Both the position numbers and the translations under genes were made by a program. Under the pieces are notes generated by a model. That model saw nothing but the letters and a program-made list of their open reading frames with translations, was not told the DNA's origin and searched no databases. This document shows positions 47,720-58,493 of a stretch of DNA of 64,000 nucleotides, one piece after another (position 1 is the stretch's first letter; each line of letters begins with the position of its first letter). Location: positions 992,001-1,056,000 of the forward strand of contig NZ_CP024627.1 in the NCBI RefSeq assembly GCF_024449095.1, written 5' to 3'. The DNA is from Vibrio coralliilyticus. Its GTDB lineage: Bacteria; Pseudomonadota; Gammaproteobacteria; Enterobacterales; Vibrionaceae.

Positions 47720-48407
47720 TATTTCAATGCTTGACCTGTTTTTGCAAGCAAGTCTGCTCGTAAAAATGGTGATGTTGACCTTGTTAGGTATGTCGATCGT
47801 GTCGTGGGCAATGATCATTAAGCGCAGCAAAGTGCTTTCTCAAGCGTCAAAAAGCGCAGAGACATTTGAAGATAAATTCTGGTCAGGTACAGATCTCTCT
47901 GTCCTGTATCAAAATGCGAAAAAGCGTAAAGATGAATTGGCTGGCACCGAAGAAATTTTCTATTCCGGTTTTACTGAGTTTGCTCGCCTTCGAAAATCTA
48001 ACTCTGATTCGCCGGACTTTATAATGGAAGGCACTGGTCGTGCGATGCGTGTCGCTGTGGCACGCGAAGTGGACGAGTTAGAGACTAATCTGCCATTCCT
48101 TGCAACCGTAGGTTCTATCAGTCCATATATTGGTCTGTTTGGTACCGTTTGGGGCATTATGCATGCATTCATTGCTTTGGGTGAAGTTAAGCAAGCAACA
48201 CTTGCTATGGTGGCACCAGGAATTGCCGAAGCGCTTATCGCGACAGCTATGGGCCTGTTTGCTGCGATCCCTGCAGTCATGGCCTATAACCGCTTGAGCA
48301 ATAAAGTCGGTAAGCTGGAACATAACTACGCGACTTTTTCCGAAGAATTCCACAGTATCCTACATCGCCAAGCTATGGCTGGGCGTGACTCTTCCACTAG
48401 GGACTAA
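47709..48407 (+). CDS. tolQ: Tol-Pal system motor protein TolQ
   Basis: Proton-channel subunit with TolR, homologous to ExbB/MotA. 232 residues with three membrane segments (near 16-36, 138-160, 172-195) and the conserved [13 protein letters not shown] stretch. [20 protein letters not shown] marks TM2. GTG start 47709 lies within ybgC. The TAA overlaps the tolR ATG by 1 bp. It drives outer-membrane constriction at the division site. Confidence 0.96.
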   Translation: MTADISMLDLFLQASLLVKMVMLTLLGMSIVSWAMIIKRSKVLSQASKSAETFEDKFWSGTDLSVLYQNAKKRKDELAGTEEIFYSGFTEFARLRKSNSDSPDFIMEGTGRAMRVAVAREVDELETNLPFLATVGSISPYIGLFGTVWGIMHAFIALGEVKQATLAMVAPGIAEALIATAMGLFAAIPAVMAYNRLSNKVGKLEHNYATFSEEFHSILHRQAMAGRDSSTRD

Positions 48408-48856
48408 TGGATATGGCTGGCTACCAACCTAAAAAACGTAAGATGACGGCAGAAATTAACGTTGTTCCTTATATCGACGTTATGCTGGTTTTGTTGATCA
48501 TTTTCATGGTGACTTCCCCATTTGTAACACAGGGCGTTGATGTTGAGCTACCAAAAACCACGACAGCAAAGCCTGCCTCTGATTTAGCTGGAGATAGTGA
48601 TGCCAGCTTTATCATTGTCGAAATCGATCGCGAAGGTAATTTAGGCCTGAGTGTGAACGATGAAGACGTGATAAGAGGTCTTTCTCTTCAGGATGTTATC
48701 GTACGGGTAAAAGCGGAGCTTTCGCTGAAGCCGGATTCGCCAGTCGCAGTGGGTGGTGATGCTTCAACGCCGTATGCTGAAGTCGTCTTAGTATTGGATG
48801 AATTAAGCCGCGCGGGTATCCCTAAAGTTGGTTTATTGACGGACATAAAGGAATAA
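48407..48856 (+). CDS. tolR: Tol-Pal system protein TolR
   Basis: 149 residues. One membrane segment near 20-40 with the proton-path Asp in VVPYIDVMLVLLIIFMVTSP, then a periplasmic ExbD-like domain. Two possible starts (ATG 48407 and 48413); the first overlaps the tolQ stop. tolA follows after 13 bp. It forms the TolQ5R2-type motor unit. Confidence 0.95.
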   Translation: MDMAGYQPKKRKMTAEINVVPYIDVMLVLLIIFMVTSPFVTQGVDVELPKTTTAKPASDLAGDSDASFIIVEIDREGNLGLSVNDEDVIRGLSLQDVIVRVKAELSLKPDSPVAVGGDASTPYAEVVLVLDELSRAGIPKVGLLTDIKE

Positions 48857-48869
48857 GCGCTCTCTGGTT

Positions 48870-49943
48870 ATGAAAGACACGAAACCGAAAAAAAAGAGTG
48901 ATTACACTAAGCCGATAGTGATATCAGCGGTACTGCATTTGCTTTTGATCGTTGCGTTGATTTGGGGGACGGACTTTACCATGTCCAAACCTGAACCTTC
49001 CGGACAGATGGTTCAGGCAGTGGTAATAGATCCGAATTTAGTTCGTCAGCAAGCACAGCAAATACGCAGCCAGAGAGAAGCCGCAGCGAAGAAAGAGCAA
49101 GATCGCTTGGATAAGTTACGCCGTGAGAGTGAACAACTTGAGAAGAATCGCAAAGCTGAAGAAGAGCGTATTCGTAAGCTAAAAGAGCAGCAAGCGAGAG
49201 AGGCAAAAGCCGCGCGCGAGGCTGAGAGAGCGAGACAACAGAAAGAGAAAGAGCGGAAAGCAGAAGAAGCTCGTGTACGTAAAGAGCGTGAGCGTGCTGC
49301 GAAACTTGAAGCTGAACGTAAAGCGAAAGAAGAAGCCATTAAAAAAGCAGAGCAGGAACGGTTGGCTAAACAGGCTGCAATTGCTAAGGCAGAAAAAGAG
49401 CGAGTTGCTCGAGAGAAAGCGGCAAAAGAAGCGGAAGAGAAAGCTCGCCGTCAACGTGAAGCAGCCGAAAAAGCTGAAAAACAACGTATAGCTAAAGAAA
49501 AAGCAGCCAAAGAGGCCGCTGAAAAAGCGCGCAAGGAGAAGGAGCGTTTAGAACGTTTAGAGCGTGAGCGTAAAGAGCAAGAAGCAGCGTTAGATAATAT
49601 TTTTTCGGGCCTTGAAAACGAAGCAGAGCAGAATAGCTCGGCAAGGCAACAGCATGTAAATAGTGAAACGGACCGTTATGGCGCTATTTATACTCAGCTA
49701 ATTCAGCAAAATTTGCTTTTGGAGGATAGCTTTCGGGGAAAGTCCTGCAGAGTTAACCTGCGCCTGATACCGACGGGGTCAGGTGCAATAGTTGGCAATT
49801 TAAGTGTGCTTGATGGTGATAGCCGTTTATGTTCTGCAACAAAGCGTGCTGTTGCTCAGGTGGGTAGTTTTCCATTGCCCAAAGAGCAAGATGTCATTAA
49901 TAAGCTAAAAAGTATCAATTTAACCGTAGAACCTAAGTCATAA
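48870..49943 (+). CDS. tolA: Tol-Pal system protein TolA
   Basis: Spans the periplasm to transmit TolQR energy to Pal/TolB. 357 residues: N-terminal anchor (~17-35), then a very long Lys/Glu/Ala/Arg-rich helix (~60-245), then the C-terminal globular domain (~260-357) with [19 protein letters not shown] and [18 protein letters not shown]. The two Cys of the C-terminal domain are present. tolB follows after 10 bp. Confidence 0.94.
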   Translation: MKDTKPKKKSDYTKPIVISAVLHLLLIVALIWGTDFTMSKPEPSGQMVQAVVIDPNLVRQQAQQIRSQREAAAKKEQDRLDKLRRESEQLEKNRKAEEERIRKLKEQQAREAKAAREAERARQQKEKERKAEEARVRKERERAAKLEAERKAKEEAIKKAEQERLAKQAAIAKAEKERVAREKAAKEAEEKARRQREAAEKAEKQRIAKEKAAKEAAEKARKEKERLERLERERKEQEAALDNIFSGLENEAEQNSSARQQHVNSETDRYGAIYTQLIQQNLLLEDSFRGKSCRVNLRLIPTGSGAIVGNLSVLDGDSRLCSATKRAVAQVGSFPLPKEQDVINKLKSINLTVEPKS

Positions 49944-49953
49944 GGAAAAGCTT

Positions 49954-51306
49954 GTGTTAAAGCGACTAGTATTAGGATGTTTGCTCACAGTGATGAGCGT
50001 GTTTCAGATGGCCAATGCGGCGCTGGAACTTGTGATTACAGACGGCATTGACTCTGCACGTCCAATCGCTATTGTCCCATTCAAATGGGAAGGTTCAACT
50101 AAATTACCTCATGATGTTTCGGCGATTATTGCCTCGGATTTACAGCGAAGTGGTAAGTTCAGCCCCGTGGCAACAAGTAAAATGCCACAAACTCCATACA
50201 GTGAAACTGAAATCAATTTTGATGCTTGGACGGGGTTAGGTGTTGATGCACTGCTAACAGGGACGATTTCTCAAAATGCTGAGGGGAACTATGTCGTTAA
50301 CTATCAGCTCGTTGATGTGGTTCGAGGTCAGTTAACGCAAGGGAAAAGTAAGGCATTAAGTACGGATGGCCAGCTGGTACTGTCTAAAGATCATGTTCTA
50401 TTCAACAAGCGTGCAACGGTTCCTGGCGAGCGCTTACGTGAATATGCCCACCGTATTTCTGACTTAGTTTATGAAGAGCTGACAGGCGAGCGTGGTGCTT
50501 TTTTGACTCGTACTGCTTATGTTGTTGTGAATGACAAAGACAGCTACCCGTATCAGTTACGCGTGTCTGATTATGATGGTTACAATGAGCGTTTGGTATT
50601 ACGTTCTAAGCAGCCGCTGATGTCACCAGCTTGGTCTCCCGATGGTAAGAAACTGGCTTATGTGAGTTTCCAAAACGGCCAGTCAGAAATCTATATCATG
50701 AACATTTATACTGGTGAGCGTGAAAAAGTAACGTCATACCCACGTCATAATGGTGCGCCACGATTCTCTCCTGATGGCAATAAACTAGCTTTAGTGTTGT
50801 CGAAAACTGGCAGCCTGCAAGTGTATACATTGGATTTGAAAACCCGTAAGTTGACACAAATAACACGTGGTAGATCAAATAATACGGAACCATTTTGGCA
50901 TCCTGACGGCAAATCCTTGATCTTTACCTCGGATCGGGGTGGTAAACCTCAGATTTATCAAGTAGATTTGGCTGGTGGTTCAACCAACCGTCTTACCTGG
51001 CAGGGGCATCAGAACCTAGGTGGGCAAATTACACCTGATGGACGATTCCTAGTAATGGTCAATCGTAGTAACTCGGGCTTCAATTTGGCGAAGCAGGATC
51101 TTGAAACGGGTGCCGTTCAAATTCTGACCAAAACTTTGCTAGATGAATCGCCGAGCATCGCACCAAATGGCGGTATGGTTATTTATAGCTCTATCTTTAA
51201 TAAAACCAATGTACTTTCAATGGTTTCTATAGATGGACGCTTTAAAGCTCGATTACCGGCAACAAACGGTCGTGTCCGTGCACCAGCATGGTCTCCGTTC
51301 TTGTAG
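49954..51306 (+). CDS. tolB: Tol-Pal system beta-propeller protein TolB
   Basis: Periplasmic partner of Pal. 450 residues with signal peptide ([18 protein letters not shown], cleavage near 22). The N-terminal domain (~25-160) precedes a six-blade propeller with repeated [19 protein letters not shown] and [11 protein letters not shown] motifs. GTG start 49954 has AAGGAAAAG upstream. pal follows after 37 bp. Confidence 0.96.
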   Translation: MLKRLVLGCLLTVMSVFQMANAALELVITDGIDSARPIAIVPFKWEGSTKLPHDVSAIIASDLQRSGKFSPVATSKMPQTPYSETEINFDAWTGLGVDALLTGTISQNAEGNYVVNYQLVDVVRGQLTQGKSKALSTDGQLVLSKDHVLFNKRATVPGERLREYAHRISDLVYEELTGERGAFLTRTAYVVVNDKDSYPYQLRVSDYDGYNERLVLRSKQPLMSPAWSPDGKKLAYVSFQNGQSEIYIMNIYTGEREKVTSYPRHNGAPRFSPDGNKLALVLSKTGSLQVYTLDLKTRKLTQITRGRSNNTEPFWHPDGKSLIFTSDRGGKPQIYQVDLAGGSTNRLTWQGHQNLGGQITPDGRFLVMVNRSNSGFNLAKQDLETGAVQILTKTLLDESPSIAPNGGMVIYSSIFNKTNVLSMVSIDGRFKARLPATNGRVRAPAWSPFL

Positions 51307-51343
51307 CAAGTAATAAGTATCAAAAAGTAAGGAAAATATAACA

Positions 51344-51883
51344 ATGCAACTAAACAAAGTTCTAAAAGGGCTATTGATTGCGCTACCAGTTCTAGCTGTT
51401 ACAGCGTGTAGTTCAAGCGATGATGCAGCTAACGCTTCTGGTTCTGAAACGAACCAATCAACATCTGGTTCTGCTAACGGTGTTGATACAACAGTAGTTT
51501 CACCAATCGGTGAGAACGGCCAACTTTCTGAGCAAGAGCTTAAAGAGCAGGCACTTCGTGAGTCTCAAACAATTTACTTCGCGTTTGACAACGCAACCAT
51601 CGCTGGTGACTACGAAGAAATGCTAGCAGCACACGCGGCTTACCTAAGCAAAAACCCAGCGCTAAAAATGACTATCGAAGGTCACGCAGATGAGCGCGGT
51701 ACTCCTGAGTACAACATTGCTCTTGGTGAGCGTCGTGCGACGGCAGTTGCTAAGTACCTACAAGCATTAGGTGTTCAAGCGGATCAAATCTCAATCGTGA
51801 GCTACGGTGAAGAGAAGCCTCTTCTTCTAGGTCAAGCGGAAGATGTATACGCTAAGAACCGTCGTGCGGTTCTAGTATACTAA
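51344..51883 (+). CDS. pal: Peptidoglycan-associated lipoprotein Pal
   Basis: Outer-membrane lipoprotein binding peptidoglycan and TolB. 179 residues with lipobox LAVTAC (Cys ~22), a Ser/Asn-rich linker and a C-terminal OmpA-like domain. The peptidoglycan-binding stretch is [22 protein letters not shown] near 110. cpoB follows after 15 bp. Confidence 0.96.
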   Translation: MQLNKVLKGLLIALPVLAVTACSSSDDAANASGSETNQSTSGSANGVDTTVVSPIGENGQLSEQELKEQALRESQTIYFAFDNATIAGDYEEMLAAHAAYLSKNPALKMTIEGHADERGTPEYNIALGERRATAVAKYLQALGVQADQISIVSYGEEKPLLLGQAEDVYAKNRRAVLVY

Positions 51884-51898
51884 TCAAGGAAAGTCCTT

Positions 51899-52675
51899 AT
51901 GTTCAGTAACCTTAAGCGCGTAGTTACGCTTACGTTACTGGCAAGTGCAGCGAACTCTGTGTTCGCTGCACCAGCTCCAGTATCAGATATCAGTGCTAGT
52001 CACTCTGCGCCATCCTCCTCAGCCGCTCCGGCTAATGAAACCGAAGTTCAACGTCTCGAACGTTTATTAGAAAACCGTAATCGTGTTCAGTTGCAAATGC
52101 AGCAACAGCTAGATGAAATGGCACTGGAAATTAGTGACCTTCGTGGTCAGCTAGAAAAGAATAACTATGACATGCAGCAGATGCTGCAACGTCAACGTGA
52201 GCTGTTTATCGAACTTGATAAACTTCGCGGTCAAGTGAATAGTGCCCCAGTAGCGGCTACGTCTACAAGCGATGCTAATGCTAAACCAGTGGGTAAATTT
52301 AGTACCAACGCTGATGAACAAACGGCTTACCAGAACGCCGTAGACTTAATTCTTAAAAAACGAGATTACACAGGAGCGATTTCAGCGTTCCAGCAATTTC
52401 AGAAAGACTTTCCTGATTCAACATTCTCGCCGAATGCGCATTATTGGTTAGGTCAGCTTTATTTTGCTAAGAAGCAAGACCAAGATGCGGTGAAGAGCTT
52501 TGCCTCGGTTGTGTCTTATAAAGATTCGAATAAGCGTGCAGATGCGTTAGTAAAACTGGGCGATATTGCTCAACGTAATAACAATGCAGCGCAGGCAAAA
52601 AAATACTATCAACAAGTACTTGATGAATATCCTGATAGTGCTTCTGCGAAATTAGCCGCAGAGCGTATTAAGTAA
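51899..52675 (+). CDS. cpoB: Cell division coordinator CpoB (YbgF)
   Basis: Periplasmic TolA-binding protein that links PBP1B activity to Tol function. 258 residues: signal peptide (~1-23), a coiled coil (~45-110, EVQRLERLLENRNRVQLQMQQ), then TPR repeats with ISAFQQFQKDFPDSTFSPNAHYWLGQLYFAK near 160. It is the last gene of ybgC-tolQRAB-pal-cpoB and is followed by a terminator. Confidence 0.94.
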   Translation: MFSNLKRVVTLTLLASAANSVFAAPAPVSDISASHSAPSSSAAPANETEVQRLERLLENRNRVQLQMQQQLDEMALEISDLRGQLEKNNYDMQQMLQRQRELFIELDKLRGQVNSAPVAATSTSDANAKPVGKFSTNADEQTAYQNAVDLILKKRDYTGAISAFQQFQKDFPDSTFSPNAHYWLGQLYFAKKQDQDAVKSFASVVSYKDSNKRADALVKLGDIAQRNNNAAQAKKYYQQVLDEYPDSASAKLAAERIK

Positions 52676-52680
52676 CCAGG

Positions 52681-52704
52681 AAAGGAGTGCATGGTCACTC
52701 CTTT
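52681..52704 (+). terminator. Terminator of the tol-pal operon
   Basis: AAAGGAGTG / CACTCCTTT 9-bp stem with 6-nt loop and six-T run, 5 bp after the cpoB stop. Confidence 0.92.
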
Positions 52705-52811
52705 TTTATTGGCTCTATAAACACTATAAGTAATTCTTGTGGAAACTGGCATCTTGATCTGGGTTAAGGTTACAATACTCGGATTACTGGAAGTTGCGTA
52801 GAGCAAGAGCA

Positions 52812-53873
52812 ATGAGCCACATTTTAGATACAATCGAAACAGTTTACCCTTTCCCGCCAAAACCAACACCGCTGACAGACGAACAAAAGCAAGCGCACAT
52901 TAAAAATATTAAAGCATTGCTTAAAGAGAAAGACGCGGTATTGATTGCCCATTACTACACGGACCCTGAGATCCAAGCTCTCGCCGAAGAGACTGGTGGA
53001 TTTGTTGGTGATTCACTAGAGATGGCTAAGTTTGGTAACCGCCATCCTGCGAGTACATTGATCATTGGTGGTGTGCGCTTTATGGGCGAGTCTGCGAAGA
53101 TCTTGACGCCGGAAAAGCGTATCCTTATGCCAACGCTTGAAGCTGAATGTTCGTTAGATTTGGGCTGTCCTGCCGATAAGTTCACAGAGTTTTGTGATGC
53201 TCATCCAGACCATACTGTTGTGGTGTATGCCAATACTTCAGCAGCAGTAAAAGCCCGTGCTGACTGGGTGGTTACCTCAAGTATTGCTTTGGAAATCGTC
53301 GAGCACTTAGATTCTGAAGACAAACCTATTATCTGGGGGCCTGATCGTCATTTAGGTTCATACATTGCCAACCAAACTGGGGCAGACATGCTGCTGTGGC
53401 AAGGTGAATGTGTGGTTCACGATGAATTTTCTGCTGATGCATTACGCAAGATGAAAGGCTTGTATCCTGAAGCTGCTATTCTCGTACACCCTGAATCACC
53501 AGCGAGTGTTGTCGAGCTTGCCGACGCAGTTGGTTCAACCAGCCAGTTGATCAAAGCTGCGAAAGAGCTTCCTCAGCAAAAAATGATTGTTGCGACTGAT
53601 AAAGGTATCTTTTTTAAGATGCAGCAACTGGTTCCGGAGAAAGAACTGATTGAAGCACCAACAGCCGGTGCCGGAGCCACTTGTCGTAGCTGTGCCCATT
53701 GTCCGTGGATGGCGATGAATGGTCTCAAAGCGATTGAGCAAGCGTTGCGAGAAGGTGGTGAACAGCATGAAATTTTTGTTGATGAAGCGCTTCGCGTTAA
53801 GTCATTAATTCCACTTAATCGTATGCTCGACTTCGCAGAGAAGCTTAACATGCAGGTTAAGGGTAACGCCTAA
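52812..53873 (+). CDS. nadA: Quinolinate synthase
   Basis: Condenses iminoaspartate with dihydroxyacetone phosphate in NAD synthesis, using a 4Fe-4S cluster. 353 residues (E. coli 347). [29 protein letters not shown] near 42, [13 protein letters not shown] near 113 and [14 protein letters not shown] near 295 carry the conserved Cys. ATG 52812 is chosen by alignment; an in-frame TTG at 52794 extends it without support. It is followed by a terminator. Confidence 0.95.
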   Translation: MSHILDTIETVYPFPPKPTPLTDEQKQAHIKNIKALLKEKDAVLIAHYYTDPEIQALAEETGGFVGDSLEMAKFGNRHPASTLIIGGVRFMGESAKILTPEKRILMPTLEAECSLDLGCPADKFTEFCDAHPDHTVVVYANTSAAVKARADWVVTSSIALEIVEHLDSEDKPIIWGPDRHLGSYIANQTGADMLLWQGECVVHDEFSADALRKMKGLYPEAAILVHPESPASVVELADAVGSTSQLIKAAKELPQQKMIVATDKGIFFKMQQLVPEKELIEAPTAGAGATCRSCAHCPWMAMNGLKAIEQALREGGEQHEIFVDEALRVKSLIPLNRMLDFAEKLNMQVKGNA

Positions 53874-53888
53874 ACGATATTGAATGTA

Positions 53889-53910
53889 AGCCAGCTTCGT
53901 GAAGCTGGCT
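53889..53910 (+). terminator. Terminator of nadA
   Basis: AGCCAGCTT / AAGCTGGCT stem with CGTG loop, followed by TTTTTG. It is 15 bp after the nadA stop. Confidence 0.92.
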
Positions 53911-54068
53911 TTTTTGTTTCCCTATACTTCATAGCAATCGCTTTTATTGAGTTTGGTGAAATGAGTAACTTGGGTACATATAGCTGTAAGTGACAGGATT
54001 GGCTTATCGGTCATGAGTCAGTTAGTCTTGTAAGAATATTGATAGTAATCAGTCGAGTAAGTGAAAGT

Positions 54069-55103
54069 ATGTCAGCGTGGTTCGTCTTTAAAAAGTGGCT
54101 TCAAGTACGCTTGTTTCAATTAAGCAATCGTAACCTTATGGTATTGCTTTTAGTCTACATTGCATTGTCTTGGCTGGCCTTGGTTGCAAGTGGGGAAACC
54201 GCTCTTACAGAAGATGCTTCGACGTTTGTTTATTACCTCATGGTCACTGCGTCGACGGTGGGCTATGGCGATTATTCACCAGTGACTGAAGCGGGAAAAT
54301 GGGTAGTCATTTTATTTGTTATACCGGGCGGCTTAACCTTGTTTGCTGCATTAATTGGACGGTTAGCTTCTGCTTCAGTGGATTATTGGCGGGCAGGCAT
54401 ATTAGGAAAACGGAGAGTTGGTGTGGAAAATCATATTCTGCTTTTGGGCTGGAATGGTCAACGAACAATGCATCTTATTCGCATGCTACAGCATGAGGAA
54501 GAGGGGAAGCGCCCCATAGTTCTGTGTAGTCGCTCTGATATTGAAAACCCGCTCCCTGGAGAAATAGATTTTGTTAAAGTGACTAGCTACACAGACGAAC
54601 AAGAGATGGAAAAAGCGTCGATTACACAAGCAAGTTGTATTGTAGTGGACAACTTAGAAGATGATATTACGCTGTCAGCGGCCTTGTACTCTGCTAATGT
54701 GAACCCAAAGGCACATTTACTCGCGTACTTTAAAGACGAAGCACTAAGCCGATTGTTAAATCAACATTGCCCCAATGCTGAGTGTATTCCAGCTGTTGGT
54801 GCGGAAATGCTCGCAAAAGCAGCGGTGGACCCTGGCTCTAGTGCTCTTCATCAGGAACTATTGGCTTCGACGCGTGGAATGACCCAGTATTCAACCACCT
54901 ACCCGGAAGACGCAGCTGCCACGGATGTGCAGTCTATATTTGTTTACATCAAGCGTGCCTATCAGGCGACACTTATCGCCATTGATACAGGGAAAGGGAT
55001 CGAGCTCAACCCTGATTTAGATACGGTCATCCCACCAGGAACTAAGTTGTTTTACATCGCAGATGAACGGATAGAGTCTTTTGAATGGGAACGATTGAAA
55101 TAA
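54069..55103 (+). CDS. Potassium channel protein with RCK-like domain
   Basis: A 344-residue two-span K+ channel. TM1 (NLMVLLLVYIALSWLALVASG, ~23-43), pore with the selectivity filter TVGYGDYSPVTEAG near 70, TM2 (WVVILFVIPGGLTLFAALIG). A cytosolic Rossmann-like RCK/TrkA-N domain starting NHILLLGWNGQRTM near 122 follows. Ion selectivity for K+ follows from the filter. The frame is open to 54039; ATG 54069 is preferred. It is followed by the 34-bp palindrome. Confidence 0.88.
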   Translation: MSAWFVFKKWLQVRLFQLSNRNLMVLLLVYIALSWLALVASGETALTEDASTFVYYLMVTASTVGYGDYSPVTEAGKWVVILFVIPGGLTLFAALIGRLASASVDYWRAGILGKRRVGVENHILLLGWNGQRTMHLIRMLQHEEEGKRPIVLCSRSDIENPLPGEIDFVKVTSYTDEQEMEKASITQASCIVVDNLEDDITLSAALYSANVNPKAHLLAYFKDEALSRLLNQHCPNAECIPAVGAEMLAKAAVDPGSSALHQELLASTRGMTQYSTTYPEDAAATDVQSIFVYIKRAYQATLIAIDTGKGIELNPDLDTVIPPGTKLFYIADERIESFEWERLK

Positions 55104-55112
55104 CTCATTGTT

Positions 55113-55146
55113 AAGCATAAAGGGCCCAATTGGGCCCTTTATGCTT
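55113..55146. terminator. 34-bp perfect palindrome, bidirectional terminator
   Basis: Perfect inverted repeat with half AAGCATAAAGGGCCCAA and its complement, no unpaired loop needed beyond AATT. It lies 9 bp after the channel gene, and its last base is the first base (complement) of the stop codon of the UPF0149 gene. It serves both convergent genes. Confidence 0.88.
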
Positions 55147-55727
55147 TAATCCGCTTCTGCCAACATGGAGCCGCGCATTGCTAGGCCACATAACATGGTC
55201 GGAATTGCATTAAATATCTCTTCAAACTGCTCAAGACCTTCAATTCCTTGCTCTGCAAGTGTTGCAATTGATGTCTCTGGGTCATAAAGCATGCTTAAAG
55301 ATAGCAACACTCCGCCCAGCAATGCGCTGTCTTCGCTAGCTTCGGGCATGATGGTCTCCCAATCGTCTCTGGCGAGTTGCCAACCTTGTAGAACACCTTC
55401 ACAGAAGTCTCTTGCTGCTTGATTGACGATGTCTGCTTCGTCTAGAGAACATGTACTTGGCCATACCCATTGGTTGCCCAGTAAAGCAGGGCGGTATTCA
55501 TTCCATATTGCGATGATCAACTCGATGTAGGTTTCCAACTGCTCACCATCAGTGAATGGTGCTACCTCTTCACCTCCCCATAGAAAAGGAAGCCACTCTT
55601 CAGGTGGCAATACATTGGGTGCCGCAGCCATAGCGGTAACGAATCCTTGTGTTTTGGGTTCGTTGATCAGTCGGTTTTCCAGCTCTGGCTGAGAAAGAAT
55701 GTCTTGTAGTGTCAAAATGAATACCAA
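55146..55727 (-). CDS. UPF0149-family protein (YecA-like N-terminal type)
   Basis: A 193-residue acidic protein. The pattern EPKTQGFVTAMAAAPNVLPPEEWLPFLWGG near 24 and DFCEGVLQGWQLARDDW near 108 match the UPF0149 helical domain as in YecA. The C-terminal SEC-C metal motif of YecA is absent. Function is unknown. The start is uncertain: TTG 55727 or TTG 55715 (TLQDILSQP); no ATG or good ribosome site is visible. It is divergent from the sensor kinase. Confidence 0.8.
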   Translation of the reverse strand: MVFILTLQDILSQPELENRLINEPKTQGFVTAMAAAPNVLPPEEWLPFLWGGEEVAPFTDGEQLETYIELIIAIWNEYRPALLGNQWVWPSTCSLDEADIVNQAARDFCEGVLQGWQLARDDWETIMPEASEDSALLGGVLLSLSMLYDPETSIATLAEQGIEGLEQFEEIFNAIPTMLCGLAMRGSMLAEAD

Positions 55728-55839
55728 AGAGGGGTAATTGAAATTGAGCTAATACTAACAGCCAAAACGAGACATAAAAAGGTGGCAGCTGCGCTATCTC
55801 CGCTATAATTGGATGTAAACGGACAAAATTCAAAGGCTT

Positions 55840-58269
55840 ATGGAAATTCGTTCCTCCCTCAAAAGAAAGAGCTTTTTAGCGCTTGCTATGTACATGGCAT
55901 TTGTCATAGCAGTGATAGGTACGGTGAGTTATCTTGTGGTTGAACCACCTGTGCGCGATCAGTTGGAGAAGAACCTCGACCTACGAACCCAAATCATCGC
56001 TGCTGAAATCAAAGAGCCTTTGAACAGTTCTCTTGGTATTTTGCAAAGTGTCGTTAGTATTGGGAGTACTAATGAACCACAAGGCCATCAGGCAGAGATG
56101 CTTTATAAGCTTTTCTCGGTGATCGATGGTGTGGCTATCAGCGGTGGTTTATGGCCGATTCCTTATTCAATAGATAGAGGGACTGCTTACAAAAGTTTGT
56201 TTTTCAATCGTGCCAGTGACGGTCAAGTCGATCAGGTTTTTTCTTGGGATAATCCGGAGTCGGGCGGCTACGACAAAGAGTCCTGGTATACCTCTGTAGT
56301 CAATAAACCGGTGGGGACGGTGTCTTGGTCAGAGGTATATATTGATCCTTTTACACATGTTCAAATGATCACCGCCTCCTCACCTTACTATATTGATGAT
56401 GTTTTTTCTGGTGTAGCCACCATAGACATATCGCTCGAGAGCTTGGTTTCTTTTGTTCGCAAACATGCAGAAGAGTACGAACTAGGTGTCATACTAAAAG
56501 ATTCCTATGGGGATGTGATCACTGAACATAATTTTCAGGTTGTTGAAGACATCTACATCAGTAGCACTGATTTTGGTGACTTTAAATGGTATATCGATGT
56601 CGTCAATGCTAATCGTTTAGTGACGGAGCAAGTGTATGACTTAGTGTCAAAAGTTGAAGCGGGTATCATCCCCATAATGCTGGCTTGTGTGATGATGGGG
56701 TATTTCTTAATCAATCGTTTCCTGATTTCGCCTATCGTGATTATCGCTAAGAAAGTTGATGATTCAATTGAGGGAGGAATCATCGACATGACTTATAACA
56801 GCCAAGACGAAATCAAACATCTTATTGATACATTCAACCAGAAAACCGTCTTTCTCGAAGCAGAGAAGCAAAAAGCACAAGCTTCAACAAAAGCCAAAAG
56901 CGCGTTTCTTGCCACCTTATCTCATGAAATTCGGACACCGATGAATGGCGTCCTTGGTACCGCGCAGATACTTCTGAAAACGGATCTCACGGAAGAGCAG
57001 CAAAAGCATATGAAAACCTTATATGAATCAGGTGATCATATGATGACACTACTTAACGAAATTCTTGATTTCTCGAAAATCGAGCAAGGTCATTTGGAGC
57101 TTGAAAATAATCCATTCCCACTTGAAGCCATCATCGGCAGTATTAATAGTGTCTACTTTACCCTTTGCTCAGAAAAAGGTCTGCAATTCAAAGTTTACTC
57201 AGAAGTCCCTCATGACCGCTGGTATATGTCTGATAAAGCACGTTTACGGCAAATATTGTTCAACCTCCTTAATAATGCTGTGAAGTTCACATCGCGTGGA
57301 TATGTAGAGGTGTATTTCAAAGAGATAGAGAAGCAAGGGCAAAACTATTTGGAGATTAAAGTACGTGATACTGGAATTGGCATCGCAAAAGAAGCGCAGC
57401 AAAAAATATTCAAGCCTTTTGAACAGGCTGAGTCTTCTACCACGCGACGTTTTGGAGGTACAGGCTTAGGATTAGCCATCGTCAAACAGTTATGTAACCT
57501 AATGAATGGCAGTGTGACGTTAGCGAGTGAATTGGGTATAGGTACCAGTTTTGATGTATTGGTGGCAATGGACCACTGTGAGCCTCGCAATCAGGAGATT
57601 AAAGAACACAGTAAGCTCAACTATAGTGGCTTAAAAGCTCTTATCGTTGAGGATAACCGCACCAATGCCATCATCATCAATACCTTCATGACCAACAAAG
57701 GCTTTGAGTGTGATGTAGTTGAGAATGGTGAACTATCTATCCACGCTATTGCCAGTAAAGAGTATGATTTAGTGCTAATGGACAATCATATGCCAGTTAT
57801 GGATGGTGTGGAGGCCACCTCTGCTATTCGCTCTTTGCCTAGCTCAAAATCTAAAATTCTAATTTTAGGCTGCACAGCTGATGTTTTTAAAGAAACGCGT
57901 GAACGAATGTTGGGGGTTGGAGTGGATTATATAGTATCTAAGCCCATTGACGAGAATGAGCTGGATGATGCACTTTATCAATATTCTGAGCGTTTGTACC
58001 AATACAAGCCCATGTTACTGAGTGGCTCAAACATAGAAACTGAAGAAACAGAATCAGTATTGCTGACGTTCTATATGTCTCTAGAGAATGGTGATCTAGA
58101 AGAAGCGCAAGAGCATTTTCAAGCCCTGAAAGCGGTGACAACAGGCATTGAAGATCAACACTTGGAAGAAACCCTGAAAGCGATACAGATGAAACTTACA
58201 TTAGGGGAGGTCCCTTCCCAATCAGATTTGGACGTTTTAACCGTTCTGCTAAAAGATTTTTGTAAGTAA
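55840..58269 (+). CDS. Hybrid sensor histidine kinase with periplasmic sensor
   Basis: An 809-residue membrane hybrid kinase. TM1 (~13-34) and TM2 (~275-295) flank a periplasmic Cache-like sensor (WDNPESGGYDKESWYTSVV). A short linker follows. The dimerisation domain has phospho-His362 (LSHEIRTPMNG), and the ATPase domain has NNAVKFTS, VRDTGIGIA and FGGTGLGLAIV. A receiver domain has acceptor Asp648 (LVLMDNHMPVMDG). A ~110-residue C-terminal helical tail resembles no clear Hpt (no obvious phospho-His motif). No response regulator gene is adjacent. The partner and signal are unknown. Confidence 0.9.
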   Translation: MEIRSSLKRKSFLALAMYMAFVIAVIGTVSYLVVEPPVRDQLEKNLDLRTQIIAAEIKEPLNSSLGILQSVVSIGSTNEPQGHQAEMLYKLFSVIDGVAISGGLWPIPYSIDRGTAYKSLFFNRASDGQVDQVFSWDNPESGGYDKESWYTSVVNKPVGTVSWSEVYIDPFTHVQMITASSPYYIDDVFSGVATIDISLESLVSFVRKHAEEYELGVILKDSYGDVITEHNFQVVEDIYISSTDFGDFKWYIDVVNANRLVTEQVYDLVSKVEAGIIPIMLACVMMGYFLINRFLISPIVIIAKKVDDSIEGGIIDMTYNSQDEIKHLIDTFNQKTVFLEAEKQKAQASTKAKSAFLATLSHEIRTPMNGVLGTAQILLKTDLTEEQQKHMKTLYESGDHMMTLLNEILDFSKIEQGHLELENNPFPLEAIIGSINSVYFTLCSEKGLQFKVYSEVPHDRWYMSDKARLRQILFNLLNNAVKFTSRGYVEVYFKEIEKQGQNYLEIKVRDTGIGIAKEAQQKIFKPFEQAESSTTRRFGGTGLGLAIVKQLCNLMNGSVTLASELGIGTSFDVLVAMDHCEPRNQEIKEHSKLNYSGLKALIVEDNRTNAIIINTFMTNKGFECDVVENGELSIHAIASKEYDLVLMDNHMPVMDGVEATSAIRSLPSSKSKILILGCTADVFKETRERMLGVGVDYIVSKPIDENELDDALYQYSERLYQYKPMLLSGSNIETEETESVLLTFYMSLENGDLEEAQEHFQALKAVTTGIEDQHLEETLKAIQMKLTLGEVPSQSDLDVLTVLLKDFCK

Positions 58270-58493
58270 ATTACTTGATTTTGGTTGCTTTGTGAGCAAA
58301 GTCCAGATTTTTAGTGAATTAATCTGACCTTTTTACTGAGCTTGGTGGTTTATTTACTACTTTTGTTTTTATTTGAAATCTAAAACTAATTAATTCATGG
58401 AATAATAGTCTTATATGCTGGTAATTTGAAATTTATCCAGTTTGTATCACTATCTTTGTTGTTTTAATTTGGATTTATATACTGAGGTTTTGG

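Noticed and set aside
49046..49491. Open frames overlapping tolA (Ser/Phe-rich antisense, Lys-rich in another frame)
   Set aside because: Produced by the Lys/Glu/Ala repeat codons of tolA; tolA itself is complete and clear.
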